From Flavobacterium sp. W4I14 (GTDB lineage: Bacteria; Bacteroidota; Bacteroidia; Sphingobacteriales; Sphingobacteriaceae), in contig JAUSZU010000001.1 in the NCBI GenBank assembly GCA_030817875.1, forward strand, positions 1,240,001 to 1,304,000: a stretch of DNA of 64,000 bases, given 5' to 3'. The number at the start of each line of letters is the position of its first letter. Within the stretch, counting starts at the first letter, position 1. Of this stretch, positions 27,503 through 35,339 are shown piece after piece. A model generated the notes under the pieces. It did not search any database and was not told the origin of the DNA. It worked only from the letters and a program-made list of their open reading frames with translations. The position numbers were made by a program, and so were the translations under genes.

Positions 27503-28063
27503 ATGAGTAGCAATATAACAGTTGAGCGGATCTGCGAACACTGCGGTAAGACATTCTTGGCAAAAACTACGGTCACTAAGTACTGCAGCCTGAATTGTAA
27601 CAGGCGGCATTATAAACAAAAGATCCGTAATAAGAAGATTTCTGCCAGCAATGAACAGACACTTGGTATCCGTACAAAAGCAATCAATGATCGCCCCGCA
27701 GAGTTCCTTACGGTGAAACAAACCGCGCGCCTGCTTCATTGCAGTGAAAGAATTATTTATCAGCAGATCAAGAATGGCCGGATTAAAGCAATCCAGCTCA
27801 GCGAACGGAAAACACTGATCAAAAGAAAGCATCGGGACAAGGCGTTTAAACAGGTCGATTTTCAGCCGGTTCAGAAAACTGAAAGAGCTAAAAACCCTGC
27901 TCTGGTTTATTGTATAAGTATGACTGATGCCCAACAGCATTTTGGTATATCAGAAAAAGCACTTTATGACCTGATCAAACGGAACGATCTTGAAGTATTC
28001 TCTAACGGAAAGTTCAACTATGTACTCCGGTCAGCATTGAATCAAATATTTTATAAAAGTTAA
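27503..28063 (+). CDS. Zinc-ribbon and helix-turn-helix (excisionase-like) protein
   Basis: A 186-residue protein that directly precedes the integrase gene (6 bases apart). Residues about 10-38 hold a small Cys4-type finger ([12 protein letters not shown]...[14 protein letters not shown]). Residues about 70-100 form an excisionase-type HTH ([20 protein letters not shown]). A second, similar HTH is near 135-165 ([19 protein letters not shown]). It probably directs the neighbouring recombinase, as excisionase-like proteins do, or controls its expression. The combination of a finger and two HTH units is inferred from sequence only. Confidence 0.75.
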   Translation: MSSNITVERICEHCGKTFLAKTTVTKYCSLNCNRRHYKQKIRNKKISASNEQTLGIRTKAINDRPAEFLTVKQTARLLHCSERIIYQQIKNGRIKAIQLSERKTLIKRKHRDKAFKQVDFQPVQKTERAKNPALVYCISMTDAQQHFGISEKALYDLIKRNDLEVFSNGKFNYVLRSALNQIFYKS

Positions 28064-28069
28064 TAAGTT

Positions 28070-29269
28070 ATGGGAAGCGTTACACTGAGAAGGAAAAACC
28101 TTATTACCGGGAGGCAAAGTCTTTATTTGGACTATTATCCTCCGTTTTTAAATAGTAAGACAGGAAAAGCCCAGCGTTCGGTTACGCTGAAATTATACCT
28201 GTTCACAAAACCCGAGAATGAATTGCAGCGCATTCATAACAAAGAAACACTGCTCACCGCTCAGACGGTCTGTGCGCAACGCCAGATAGAAATACAGAAC
28301 AGGCGCTTCGGGATCATTTCAGAACAGGATCGAAATGCAAGTTTTACCGAGATTTTCAGGCAGGTGGCCAAAAGCCGCCGGAGATCAATGAACGATCACT
28401 GGGAAATGGGACTGCGTTACTTTATCGCTTTTAGCGGTCATGATCTGCGTCTGCCTGAGCTCTCTGACTTTCTGTGTGAGGATTACAAAAACTATCTGTT
28501 GAGCGGACCCGGAATCTCGCGTTATGGGCGGCCGATCAAACGTAATACAGCAGTTACTTATTATGCCAAATTCCGGGCGGTATTGCGCCATGTCTACAGG
28601 CGTAAGCTCATCCCACTGGATCTGCATGCCATGGTTGATCCGATATCGCCAAAGGAAACGAATCGGGAAAGACTGACTATGGAAGAATTCCAGCTTTTGG
28701 CGGATACACCTGCCAGTTCGGACTTGATGAAAAATGCGGCGATTTTTTCGGGGCTCACCGGGCTGAGGTGGTCAGATGTGAGTACGTTGCACTGGTCTGA
28801 ACTTAGGGGCACACCGGGCAGTTTTGAAATTCAATTTTCGCAAGGTAAGACAGAGAAGGCAGAGGTAATGCCGATATCGGATCAGGCTGTTGCCCGCCTT
28901 GGAGACCGAATGAAACCGGAAGATTTGCTTTTTCCAGGTCTCAAGTACAGTCAGTTAAAATCATTCTTTACCAACTGGTGTATTGCCGCAGGCATTTTTA
29001 AGAACATCACCTTCCACAGTTTCCGGCATACTTTTGCTACACTTCAGCTTGAGTTGGGTACTGATATTTACACGGTATCTAAACTGCTCGGTCACCGCTC
29101 CTTGAAAAATACCGAAATTTATGCGAAGATCGTGGATAAGACCAAGCGCCAGGCAGCGGCTAGGATGCTGCTTAAAGATGTTGAGAATGAAAGTGTCCGT
29201 GATGATCAAGAAAAAAGACCAGCAATTTTTATCCTGCACAAAAATGAGGAAAAATTTGGTGTAAGCTAA
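28070..29269 (+). CDS. Tyrosine recombinase / integrase
   Basis: Site-specific recombinase of the phage-integrase family, 399 residues, with an arm-binding N-terminus (GSVTLRRKNLITGRQSLYLD), a SAM-like core-binding domain, and a catalytic domain. Active residues are visible: Arg233 in GLRWSDV, a Lys around KTEKAEV, His316-x-x-Arg319 in HSFRH, a His in LLGHRSL, and the nucleophile Tyr351 in NTEIYAKI. This layout is typical of Bacteroidota integrative elements. Base composition of 27.5-31.2 kb looks more GC-rich than the flanking genes. It is probably intact; its att site is likely the mnmE 3' end just upstream. Confidence 0.92.
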   Translation: MGSVTLRRKNLITGRQSLYLDYYPPFLNSKTGKAQRSVTLKLYLFTKPENELQRIHNKETLLTAQTVCAQRQIEIQNRRFGIISEQDRNASFTEIFRQVAKSRRRSMNDHWEMGLRYFIAFSGHDLRLPELSDFLCEDYKNYLLSGPGISRYGRPIKRNTAVTYYAKFRAVLRHVYRRKLIPLDLHAMVDPISPKETNRERLTMEEFQLLADTPASSDLMKNAAIFSGLTGLRWSDVSTLHWSELRGTPGSFEIQFSQGKTEKAEVMPISDQAVARLGDRMKPEDLLFPGLKYSQLKSFFTNWCIAAGIFKNITFHSFRHTFATLQLELGTDIYTVSKLLGHRSLKNTEIYAKIVDKTKRQAAARMLLKDVENESVRDDQEKRPAIFILHKNEEKFGVS

Positions 29270-29377
29270 ATGAATATGTCCTTTTTATCCAAATGTAGGA
29301 ACAGCTTCAAGTATTTTTTTGAAGATGATAAGCTGAGATCCGCTATTGCCTGCATGGATGCTTTGAACATGCAATAA
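29270..29377 (+). CDS. Possible 35-residue ORF abutting the integrase
   Basis: The ATG at 29270 follows the integrase TAA without a gap and reads MNMSFLSKCRNSFKYFFEDD then KLRSAIACMDALNMQ. It is short and has no known relative that I recognise. The position suggests coupled translation, but chance is also possible. Confidence 0.25.
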   Translation: MNMSFLSKCRNSFKYFFEDDKLRSAIACMDALNMQ

Positions 29378-29400
29378 TCCATTTCGCTACAAAGAAGTCT

Positions 29401-29624
29401 TGACTTTCTTTAAGACAGATTGGGTTCCTTGTTCAATTCTGACAATCTAAGGTTCATTTCTGGCACGCAAAGGAATTTCCGGCATAAACGCTCCTGTAGC
29501 CTTTGCCCGCTTACCCGTTTATTTCATTCCTCCTTTAGCTTTGGCAGAAGCTGAACCTTACTGAGCGCCATAATTAAATCAGAAAAATCATGGAAAATTT
29601 AGGTTTTAAGCAGCTGAGATTGAG
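29401..29624 (+). repeat. Direct repeat copy 1 (radC upstream region and broken start)
   Basis: Aligns base for base with 31259-31482 at roughly 90% identity. Both copies have the same 189-base distance to an ATG (29590 and 31448). Shared strings include GGCACGCAAAGGAATTTCCG and TTTGGCAGAAGCTGAACCTT. In this copy the radC-like frame shifts after seven codons (MENLGFK) by a one-base loss and stops at once. Its right end meets the stop codon of the minus-strand acidic protein gene at 29625. Confidence 0.9.
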
Positions 29625-29849
29625 TTAACTTCCCGTCTCCGCATCTTCGCGGATATCTTTAGGATCGTCCTTTTCTAGGGTAGCTGCAAGGTCTGTAGCC
29701 TCAGAACCCTCGTTTTGGCCAACCGGGCCATCCGAAGGTAGCGATGTACCTTGGTTTATACAGGTTGCTGTTTCGTCTTTTTCAGGTAAACCCATGTTCT
29801 TGCCGTTTTCATCTTCGCCTGGGTTGATCTGTTTGTTCTCCTGTGTCAT
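29625..29849 (-). CDS. Small acidic, probably disordered protein
   Basis: A 74-residue protein rich in Glu, Asp, Gly, Asn and Lys (MTQENKQINPGEDENGKNMG at the start) with almost no hydrophobic residues. It has a single Cys and no signal peptide. The composition is that of a hydrophilin-like or intrinsically disordered stress protein; no family recognised. It is 11 bases downstream of the DJ-1-like gene and is probably its operon partner. Confidence 0.55.
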   Translation of the reverse strand: MTQENKQINPGEDENGKNMGLPEKDETATCINQGTSLPSDGPVGQNEGSEATDLAATLEKDDPKDIREDAETGS

Positions 29850-29860
29850 ATGATTTGCGC

Positions 29861-30640
29861 TTAAGGTTTGAGATTATCGGGTTTTTCATCCAGATATTTT
29901 TCCGCTCTTTCCTGCCATTGCTGTCCCTCATCGTCGGGGCTGCTGTTCTGTATTGGCTCAGATGCTAAGAATTCAATGAGGGTTTTCGCAGTGGGGCCTG
30001 CAGAAAGTGGATTTTGCCCTGTGATAAACAATCCGTCTGTTTCGACGTGGGAAAGGAAGGGCAGTAAGGCTGTTTTAACTTCAGCTCCAAGTTCTTTCAA
30101 ACGTGTCTGAAGCTCATAGGGGACATTTCCGCTACGGCCTACCAACGTTTCTTCTGCATTGCTGAAAGCGGAGAGAACCTTTCCTTTTAGTAGGCCCGGT
30201 CTTTGTCTTTCCGCGCTGATGAGTGCTGCAGGACCGTGGCAAACTGCTGCAACAGGTTTTCCTGCATCGAGGAAATCCAGTATCAGAAGGCCGCTGTTAT
30301 TATCTGCCGCCAGATCCCATATCGGTCCATGTCCACCGGGATAAAATACGGCATCGAAATCAGTATGCCTGATCTGATCCAGAACGGTGGTCTGGCTAAA
30401 GTCAGCCTTTGCCTGCTCATCATCCTGAAATCTTCGGTTGGATCCGGTAAGGTGTTCGGTCAGTTCGCTCATCGGGTCAACCGGCGGTCTGCCGCCTTTA
30501 GGGCTTGCCAGGGTAACTGTATAGCCTGCGTCAATGAATTCGTAATAGGGATCAGTGAATTCACCCAGCCACACGCCGGTTTTGCTTTCTGTATTTTCCA
30601 TCGAACTGTGGGAGGTCAATACCATTAGAATCTTTTTCAT
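29861..30640 (-). CDS. DJ-1/PfpI superfamily protein (Hsp31-like)
   Basis: A 259-residue class I glutamine-amidotransferase-like protein. The nucleophile elbow is AAVCHGPAAL near residue 132, and a Glu (GVWLGEFTDPYYEF, residue about 27) and a His (YPGGHGP) complete the site expected for the Hsp31/YhbO-type group. Members act as glyoxalases, deglycases or holdases on damaged cell components; the exact activity here is inferred. The C-terminal tail beyond residue 230 is polar (SPDDEGQQWQERAEKYLDEK). It lies between two small acidic protein genes on the same strand and looks like part of a stress cassette. Confidence 0.85.
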   Translation of the reverse strand: MKKILMVLTSHSSMENTESKTGVWLGEFTDPYYEFIDAGYTVTLASPKGGRPPVDPMSELTEHLTGSNRRFQDDEQAKADFSQTTVLDQIRHTDFDAVFYPGGHGPIWDLAADNNSGLLILDFLDAGKPVAAVCHGPAALISAERQRPGLLKGKVLSAFSNAEETLVGRSGNVPYELQTRLKELGAEVKTALLPFLSHVETDGLFITGQNPLSAGPTAKTLIEFLASEPIQNSSPDDEGQQWQERAEKYLDEKPDNLKP

Positions 30641-30653
30641 ACCGTTTTATTTT

Positions 30654-30818
30654 TTATTTGATATCATCTGGACCAACTTCATTGCCTTCCTCGTCAACTT
30701 GTTGGTGTTCGTTCCAATTGGTGTTTTCACCCGTGCTGTTTTCGTTACCGGATGATTGGTCCCGGGCAGCGTCCAGTTCTTCTTGTTCGTGTGCACTTTT
30801 TTCTTTAGGGTCTATCAT
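30654..30818 (-). CDS. Second small acidic protein
   Basis: Reads MIDPKEKSAHEQEELDAARD and continues with Asn, Glu, Asp and Gly (54 residues). I take the ATG at 30818; an upstream in-frame ATG would add a hydrophobic leader of 27 residues that does not match the rest. It is 13 bases upstream of the DJ-1-like gene, so the three genes form a minus-strand unit. The composition resembles the protein at 29625, but the two are not clearly homologous. Confidence 0.5.
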   Translation of the reverse strand: MIDPKEKSAHEQEELDAARDQSSGNENSTGENTNWNEHQQVDEEGNEVGPDDIK

Positions 30819-31038
30819 AATATTTCTTTTATGTTTAGATAATAACAAAGCTGGCACTACAATGGTTCGAAAAAATTGTGTAAATGTAAGTAAGCGCATC
30901 CCGGAACAGAAAAACAGTTATCAACGGGCCGGATCTGCGTAACAAGATTAGGCTTCTCAACACAAATTGTTTGTTTAGGAATGCGGCTCATCCCGGCTTT
31001 TGTTGCTGCGGCAATTTGTTTATTTAACTGTTGTTATT

Positions 31039-31431
31039 GTGATCAAACTCAAGGGTCGGTATTTTGATGTGCTTACCGCATGTTGTACGGTTGCCTTTTC
31101 CTCTGTCTTCCTTGCAACCGGCGCCCTCTTTATCCGCCCAGGTTTTTGATGGGTTCTTTTGGCTTTTGTGCTGTTATCTGGTTCTATACTACTGCAAAAT
31201 CCCGGGGATCACCTTCTTTATTTGCTTGGTGCTGTTATCGGGATGGGCATATTGATTTTGACTTTTCTTAAGACATATTGGGTTTCTTATTCAATTCTGA
31301 CCAATTTAAGGTTCATTTCTGGCACGCAAAGGAATTTCCGGCATAAACGCTCCTGTGGCCTTTGCCCGCGTAGCCATTTATTCCGTCCTCCTTTAGCTTT
31401 GGCAGAAGCTGAACCTTACTGGGCGCCATAA
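31039..31431 (+). pseudogene. Small membrane protein frame broken by a TGA
   Basis: From the GTG at 31039 the frame reads VIKLKGRYFDVLTACCTVAF and on to FIRPGF. It then meets TGA (31147-31149) and continues in the same frame as a strongly hydrophobic protein (WVLLAFVLLSGSILL ... LYLLGAVIGMGILILTFLK), ending at 31431. Together this would be a protein of about 130 residues with three helices. Its 3' part is shared with the repeat copy at 29401. Probably a decayed element gene; a TTG at 31159 could restart it. Confidence 0.35.
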
Positions 31432-31482
31432 TTAAATCAGAAAAATTATGGAAAATTTGAGTTTTAAAGTAGCGGAGATTGA
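31259..31482 (+). repeat. Direct repeat copy 2 (radC upstream region and start)
   Basis: Second copy of the ~224-bp repeat at 29401, 1858 bases away in the same direction. Here the radC-like start (ATG at 31448) is open and continues beyond the repeat. The DJ-1 cassette lies between the two copies. Confidence 0.9.
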
Positions 31483-31615
31483 GATCAGTTACCGTCCAGC
31501 GTTTCAATTGGCAGAGTTGCCAGAGATTAATTCTTCCAGGGAAGCTTATGAGGTTTTGATGGATCGCTGGGATGATGGAAGGCTGGAGCTTGTGGAAGAG
31601 TTTAAAGTGATCATG
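31448..31615 (+). pseudogene. Truncated RadC/JAB-domain protein (N-terminal piece)
   Basis: Reads MENLSFKVAEIEISYRPAFQ, then a segment with SSREAYEVLMDRWDDGRLEL and VEEFKV. This is the usual N-terminus of the ~150-residue RadC-like JAB proteins carried by Bacteroidota mobile elements. After EEFKV the similarity ends and the frame stops at 31637-31639. The metal-binding JAB motif (HxHPSG-type) is absent. The frame is cut at a junction with a foreign exporter gene at about 31605-31620. Confidence 0.75.
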
Positions 31616-33015
31616 AACGTATCCGTAGTTTTATCATGAATAACTCCTTAAACATGATTTTTTCTACGTTGACTTTTGTGGTTTTTGGAGTAATTATGTT
31701 TATCTACAACCCCATCATCTTTTATATTTTTTTAGCCGGCAGCATAATTTATGTAGCATGGGTAATGGCTTTTTTAAACATTCGCAAGAAACTGGATTGG
31801 GAGTATTTCGATTTAGTTAGCAAGAACCAAAGTTATTGGGTAGAAACCATTGGTAGCATCCAGGATATTAAAATTAATAATTACGAAAAACAGAAACGCT
31901 GGAAATGGGAAGATATACAAGCCCGTTTATACAAAGTTAATTTAAAGGTATTAAGCATTACCAACACTCAAAACTTAGGTGCCCAGTTTATTGATAGTTT
32001 AAAAAATTTATTTATTACTTTTTATTGTGCCAAAGCAGTTATTAATGGAGAGATTACTTTTGGTGTAATGATTTCTACTCAATTTATTATTGGGATGCTA
32101 AATGCACCTGTGGTGCAGTTTATCCAATTTATTATTTCCTTTCAGTTTGCTAAAATTAGTTTTTTAAGGTTAAATGAAATTCATCAGTTGGATGATGAAC
32201 ACGACCATGTTGGAACCAATAATGCAGAATTACCCGAAAATAAAAGTCTGATTATCAACAATGTGATGTTTCAGTATACCACAACCGGTAAGATGGTTTT
32301 GCAGGGTATTCGATTGATTATTCCCGAAGGGAAGGTAACGGCTATTGTTGGCGATAGCGGCAGTGGAAAATCTACGCTTTTAAAGCTCCTGCTTCGTTTA
32401 TACAAACCCAGTTACGGCGATATTATGATCGGCAGTATGAATATCAACAATATCAGTTTACGCCAGTGGCGGGATAAGTGTGGTGCCGTAATGCAAGATG
32501 GGAAGATTTTTAATGATACCATTATGAATAACATTGTTTTAGATGATGAAAAAATTGATTATGATAAATTAAAAAAAGCATTACATACTGCTAATATTGC
32601 TCAAGAAATAGAACAACTGCCTTTAGGCTATCAAACCATGATGGGCGAACAAGGACGAGGTTTAAGTGGAGGGCAAAAACAGCGGATATTGATTGCGAGG
32701 GCGTTATATAAAAATCCTGATTATCTGTTTTTTGATGAGGCTACCAATAGTTTAGATACGATAAATGAGCAAAAGATTGTAGCGGCTTTGGATGATGTTT
32801 TTAAAGATAAAACGGTTATTGTAGTGGCTCACCGTTTAAGTACCATCCGTAAAGCCGATCAAATTATTGTAATGCAAGGAGGAATGGTTGTTGAAATTGG
32901 CAATCACAATTCGTTAATGGAAAAAAAAGGGCGTTATCATCAACTAGTGCAATCACAAATGGATTTAACTAGTACCATTGCAATAGAAACAGCTAAAAAC
33001 TTAAGTGAAAATTAA
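31606..33015 (+). pseudogene. 5'-truncated C39-type peptide ABC exporter (PCAT)
   Basis: C-terminal ~460-470 residues of a bacteriocin/peptide-type ABC exporter. Homology begins at an in-frame SDHERIRSFIM (31606) before the first ATG at 31636. A full protein is about 700-730 residues, so the N-terminal C39 protease domain and the first membrane helices are missing. The remaining part has membrane segments, then an ATPase with Walker A GDSGSGKST, signature LSGGQKQR and Walker B YLFFDEATNSLD. It could still give a partial protein from 31636, but processing and export of leader peptides would be lost. The HlyD gene follows 3 bases later, as in an intact locus. Confidence 0.8.
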
Positions 33016-33018
33016 AAC

Positions 33019-34335
33019 ATGAATGACGAAAATTTATACTTCCCTAACCAAAGAACGGAGGAAGTACAACATATTATAGATAGAATGCCAACACGCTTTG
33101 GTTTTTGGATTTCGGTTATTGTATTGTTCTTGTTTACCTTACTAGTTGTTTTTGGCTGCCTAGTTCGCTACCCAGATGTGGTAAATGGACAGATTAGTAT
33201 AAATGCCAACAATTCTCCATTAAAGTTAATCGCTAACAGCAATGGAAAACTAAAACTTAATGGAATTAAATCCATGGATGAAGTTAAAGAAGGGCAGGTA
33301 TTGGCTTATATAGAAAATCCAACCAATCCAACTAGTGTAATTTACATTGATAGTTTGCTTAAATTATTTAACCCCAACGCCGATGATATTTTAACTATCA
33401 GACAAAAATTACCACACAATTTTTCTTTGGGCGAATTAAATGCCAAATATTATGCATTTGCCAACAGTCTTCAAGAGTTTATCAACTACAAACAAGACAA
33501 GCTTTTAGATAAACAAACGCAAAACTACATTGCCTTACTAAACGAACAGAAAAATGCGATAACTACCGCTACTAAAAGAGTAGAAATGGCAAAAAATAGC
33601 TTGAGTTACGTTCATAAATTTTACAGCAGAGATTCTTTATTATTTACCAAGAAAGTAATTAGTGAGGCTGAATTAGATAAAACGCAAATGAACTATTTAT
33701 CCAGTAAAGATGGACTACAAAATGCCCTTAACAATTTAATTACGGCCAAACAGGCTGCACAACAAACGGAGAGTAAAATCCAGGAATTAGGAATACAAAA
33801 GCCAGAGAAAGAAAAGGAATTGCAAATTGCGTTAACTTCTACTTATAATGATTTGGTTGATAATATTAAAAGTTGGGAACAGAAGTATGTTTTTAAAGCT
33901 CCCTTTGCTGGTAAAGTTCAATTTCTTAAATTCTATAACGAAAATCAGTTTGTACAGGCTGGGGAACCGGTATTTACCATTGTACCCAAAGAAGAAAAAG
34001 CATTTGGCCAAGTTATTTTACCTGCTCAAGGCAGTGGTAAAATCAAAACCGGTCAAGAGGTAATTGTTAAGCTAGATAATTATCCATATATGGAATATGG
34101 TTCAATAACCGGCCGTATTAACTCAATATCCTTAACCACTAACACAACCAAAACAGAAAAAGCAGATATGGAAACCTATATGGTTCTAGTTGATTTTCCG
34201 AATCAACTAAAAACCAATTATGGAACCAAATTGGACTTTAAAGCAGAAGCAAAAGGTACCGCTGAAATTATTACAAACGATAGGCGTTTAATTCAACGTT
34301 TATTCGACAACCTAAAATATGTGATAAAAAAGTAA
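33019..34335 (+). CDS. HlyD-family membrane fusion protein
   Basis: Periplasmic adaptor of 438 residues that links an inner-membrane peptide ABC exporter to an outer-membrane channel. It has one N-terminal helix at about 30-53 (FGFWISVIVLFLFTLLVVFG). Next come the first half of the lipoyl domain (LIANSNGKLKLNG), a long coiled coil (about residues 155-275), and the second lipoyl half (FKAPFAGKVQFLKFYNENQFV) with a beta-barrel domain. The gene looks intact although its partner exporter is truncated. No double-glycine precursor peptide or maturase gene is seen beside it. Confidence 0.9.
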   Translation: MNDENLYFPNQRTEEVQHIIDRMPTRFGFWISVIVLFLFTLLVVFGCLVRYPDVVNGQISINANNSPLKLIANSNGKLKLNGIKSMDEVKEGQVLAYIENPTNPTSVIYIDSLLKLFNPNADDILTIRQKLPHNFSLGELNAKYYAFANSLQEFINYKQDKLLDKQTQNYIALLNEQKNAITTATKRVEMAKNSLSYVHKFYSRDSLLFTKKVISEAELDKTQMNYLSSKDGLQNALNNLITAKQAAQQTESKIQELGIQKPEKEKELQIALTSTYNDLVDNIKSWEQKYVFKAPFAGKVQFLKFYNENQFVQAGEPVFTIVPKEEKAFGQVILPAQGSGKIKTGQEVIVKLDNYPYMEYGSITGRINSISLTTNTTKTEKADMETYMVLVDFPNQLKTNYGTKLDFKAEAKGTAEIITNDRRLIQRLFDNLKYVIKK

Positions 34336-34340
34336 CCTAA

Positions 34341-34499
34341 TTAATGTCTCTCGTTTAATATTTTTACATCTAGCTTATCCTTAAAGTATTCTTTCAATTG
34401 TTTTCCATCGCCATGCAAAGTCCAACAATCTTCTCGAACAGTCCGGAAAAGGTAAAGATGTTGCTTTTTAGTAGCAATGCAAAAGAATAAAAAAATCAT
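34341..34499 (-). CDS. Possible 52-residue ORF
   Basis: An open frame from ATG 34499 to TAA 34341 reads MIFLFFCIATKKQHLYLFRT and then a segment including EDCWTLHGDGKQLKEYFKDK. It stops 6 bases from the HlyD stop and fills the gap to the next plus-strand gene. The segment from KKQHLY on looks protein-like and may be the remaining C-terminus of a larger gene. No family recognised. Confidence 0.35.
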   Translation of the reverse strand: MIFLFFCIATKKQHLYLFRTVREDCWTLHGDGKQLKEYFKDKLDVKILNERH

Positions 34500-34510
34500 T
34501 ATTTTTAAAT

Positions 34511-34702
34511 ATGGGAAAAACAGAAGTCATTATTTTAGCAATCGTAATCCTCATGCCCTTGGCAGCTTTATTTGATCTTAGTCGGCATGTAGTGGAAAAA
34601 TCCCATCAGTTTATTTGGGTTATGATTATATTATTTATACCATTTTTTGGACCTGTTGCGGACCTAATCTACTCTCGGTTAAAATATTTTTATAAGCAGT
34701 AG
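34511..34702 (+). CDS. Short membrane protein with PLDc_N-like domain
   Basis: A 63-residue protein with two hydrophobic helices separated by a short loop (VIILAIVILMPLAALFDL; FIWVMIILFIPFFGPVADLI). The second helix followed by a polar/aromatic end fits the phospholipase D-nuclease N-terminal (PLDc_N) family of small two-helix proteins. Function is unknown. Confidence 0.65.
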   Translation: MGKTEVIILAIVILMPLAALFDLSRHVVEKSHQFIWVMIILFIPFFGPVADLIYSRLKYFYKQ

Positions 34703-34769
34703 GTAAAATAAGACTTAAAAGCGCGAATGAATTAACTTTTATTAAATCCAGTATAAAAAATCAAGGAAT

Positions 34770-35045
34770 ATGGAACAACAAATCAAACTATTTCAAGTAT
34801 TCGAAGGAGAGTTTTGGCAAGTGTCATTAATGCAACAGTTGCTTCAAGAATTTAGCATTCCTGCATTCATCCGGAATGAGCATATGAGCTGCATTGACCG
34901 ATCTGATATCGTTGCCGGGGGCCTAAATCCAGTTATGCTGATAGTGTCAGAAAATGATTACAAACGGTCTATTGAATTGATAGCAGAATACAACAACAAC
35001 ATTCCACTTGAAGAGGATGGCGAACTCTTAAATCCAGACACCTAA
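34770..35045 (+). CDS. DUF2007-like protein
   Basis: A 91-residue soluble protein. The pattern IKLFQVFEGEFWQVSLMQQL, then a ...IPAFIRNEH... strand and VMLIVSENDYKRSIELIAEY, fits the small ferredoxin-like DUF2007 ('putative signal transducing') family. It has no metal-binding cysteine cluster. It may form a unit with the preceding small membrane protein 67 bases upstream. Confidence 0.7.
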   Translation: MEQQIKLFQVFEGEFWQVSLMQQLLQEFSIPAFIRNEHMSCIDRSDIVAGGLNPVMLIVSENDYKRSIELIAEYNNNIPLEEDGELLNPDT

Positions 35046-35068
35046 TCAACTCACCATCCAGATTACAC

Positions 35069-35125
35069 CAACTTAATTATCGATGCACATTGTGTTAGCT
35101 CCAATGTGCATCGATAATTAAGTTG
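35069..35125. repeat. Perfect 24-bp inverted repeat
   Basis: The arm at 35069-35092 (CAACTTAATTATCGATGCAC then ATTG) is perfectly complementary to 35102-35125, with a 9-base loop. It lies 24 bases after the DUF2007-like gene stop. There is no T run, so it is not a standard terminator, though it would form a very stable hairpin in RNA or single-stranded DNA. Confidence 0.95.
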
Positions 35126-35141
35126 CATAAACTACTAATAT

Positions 35142-35333
35142 TTACATAAACCAAGCGGAAAAATTAAATAAGATAATATTGATGCTCATAAGTTCCTTCT
35201 TTATCTTCTCCGAAAACATTGTGCCTCCAAAATTAGGAGATGAGATAACTCCAATCAATCTTAAAATCGAAGTTTTACCAGTACTGTTTTCCCCAACTGG
35301 GCATTTCGGCAAAAATGGCCAGCCGTTCCGCAT
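35142..35333 (-). pseudogene. Fragment of an AAA/OLD-like ATPase
   Basis: The frame contains a Walker A motif VGENSTGKTSILRLIGV in the context seen in AAA15/OLD-type ATPases, followed by SSPNFGGTMFSEKIKKEL. Only about 40 residues of this look genuine. The first 12 residues are coded by IS-like end sequence, and the frame stops after an unconvincing hydrophobic tail. No Walker B or further domains exist. It is best read as a remnant left where an insertion sequence cut the gene. Confidence 0.55.
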
Positions 35334-35339
35334 TTAAAC

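Noticed and set aside
31606..33015. Reading the exporter as a complete 'short' ABC transporter gene from the ATG at 31636
   Set aside because: Exporter-type codons continue upstream of that ATG to 31606, and half of the membrane domain is missing, so it is a truncated gene.
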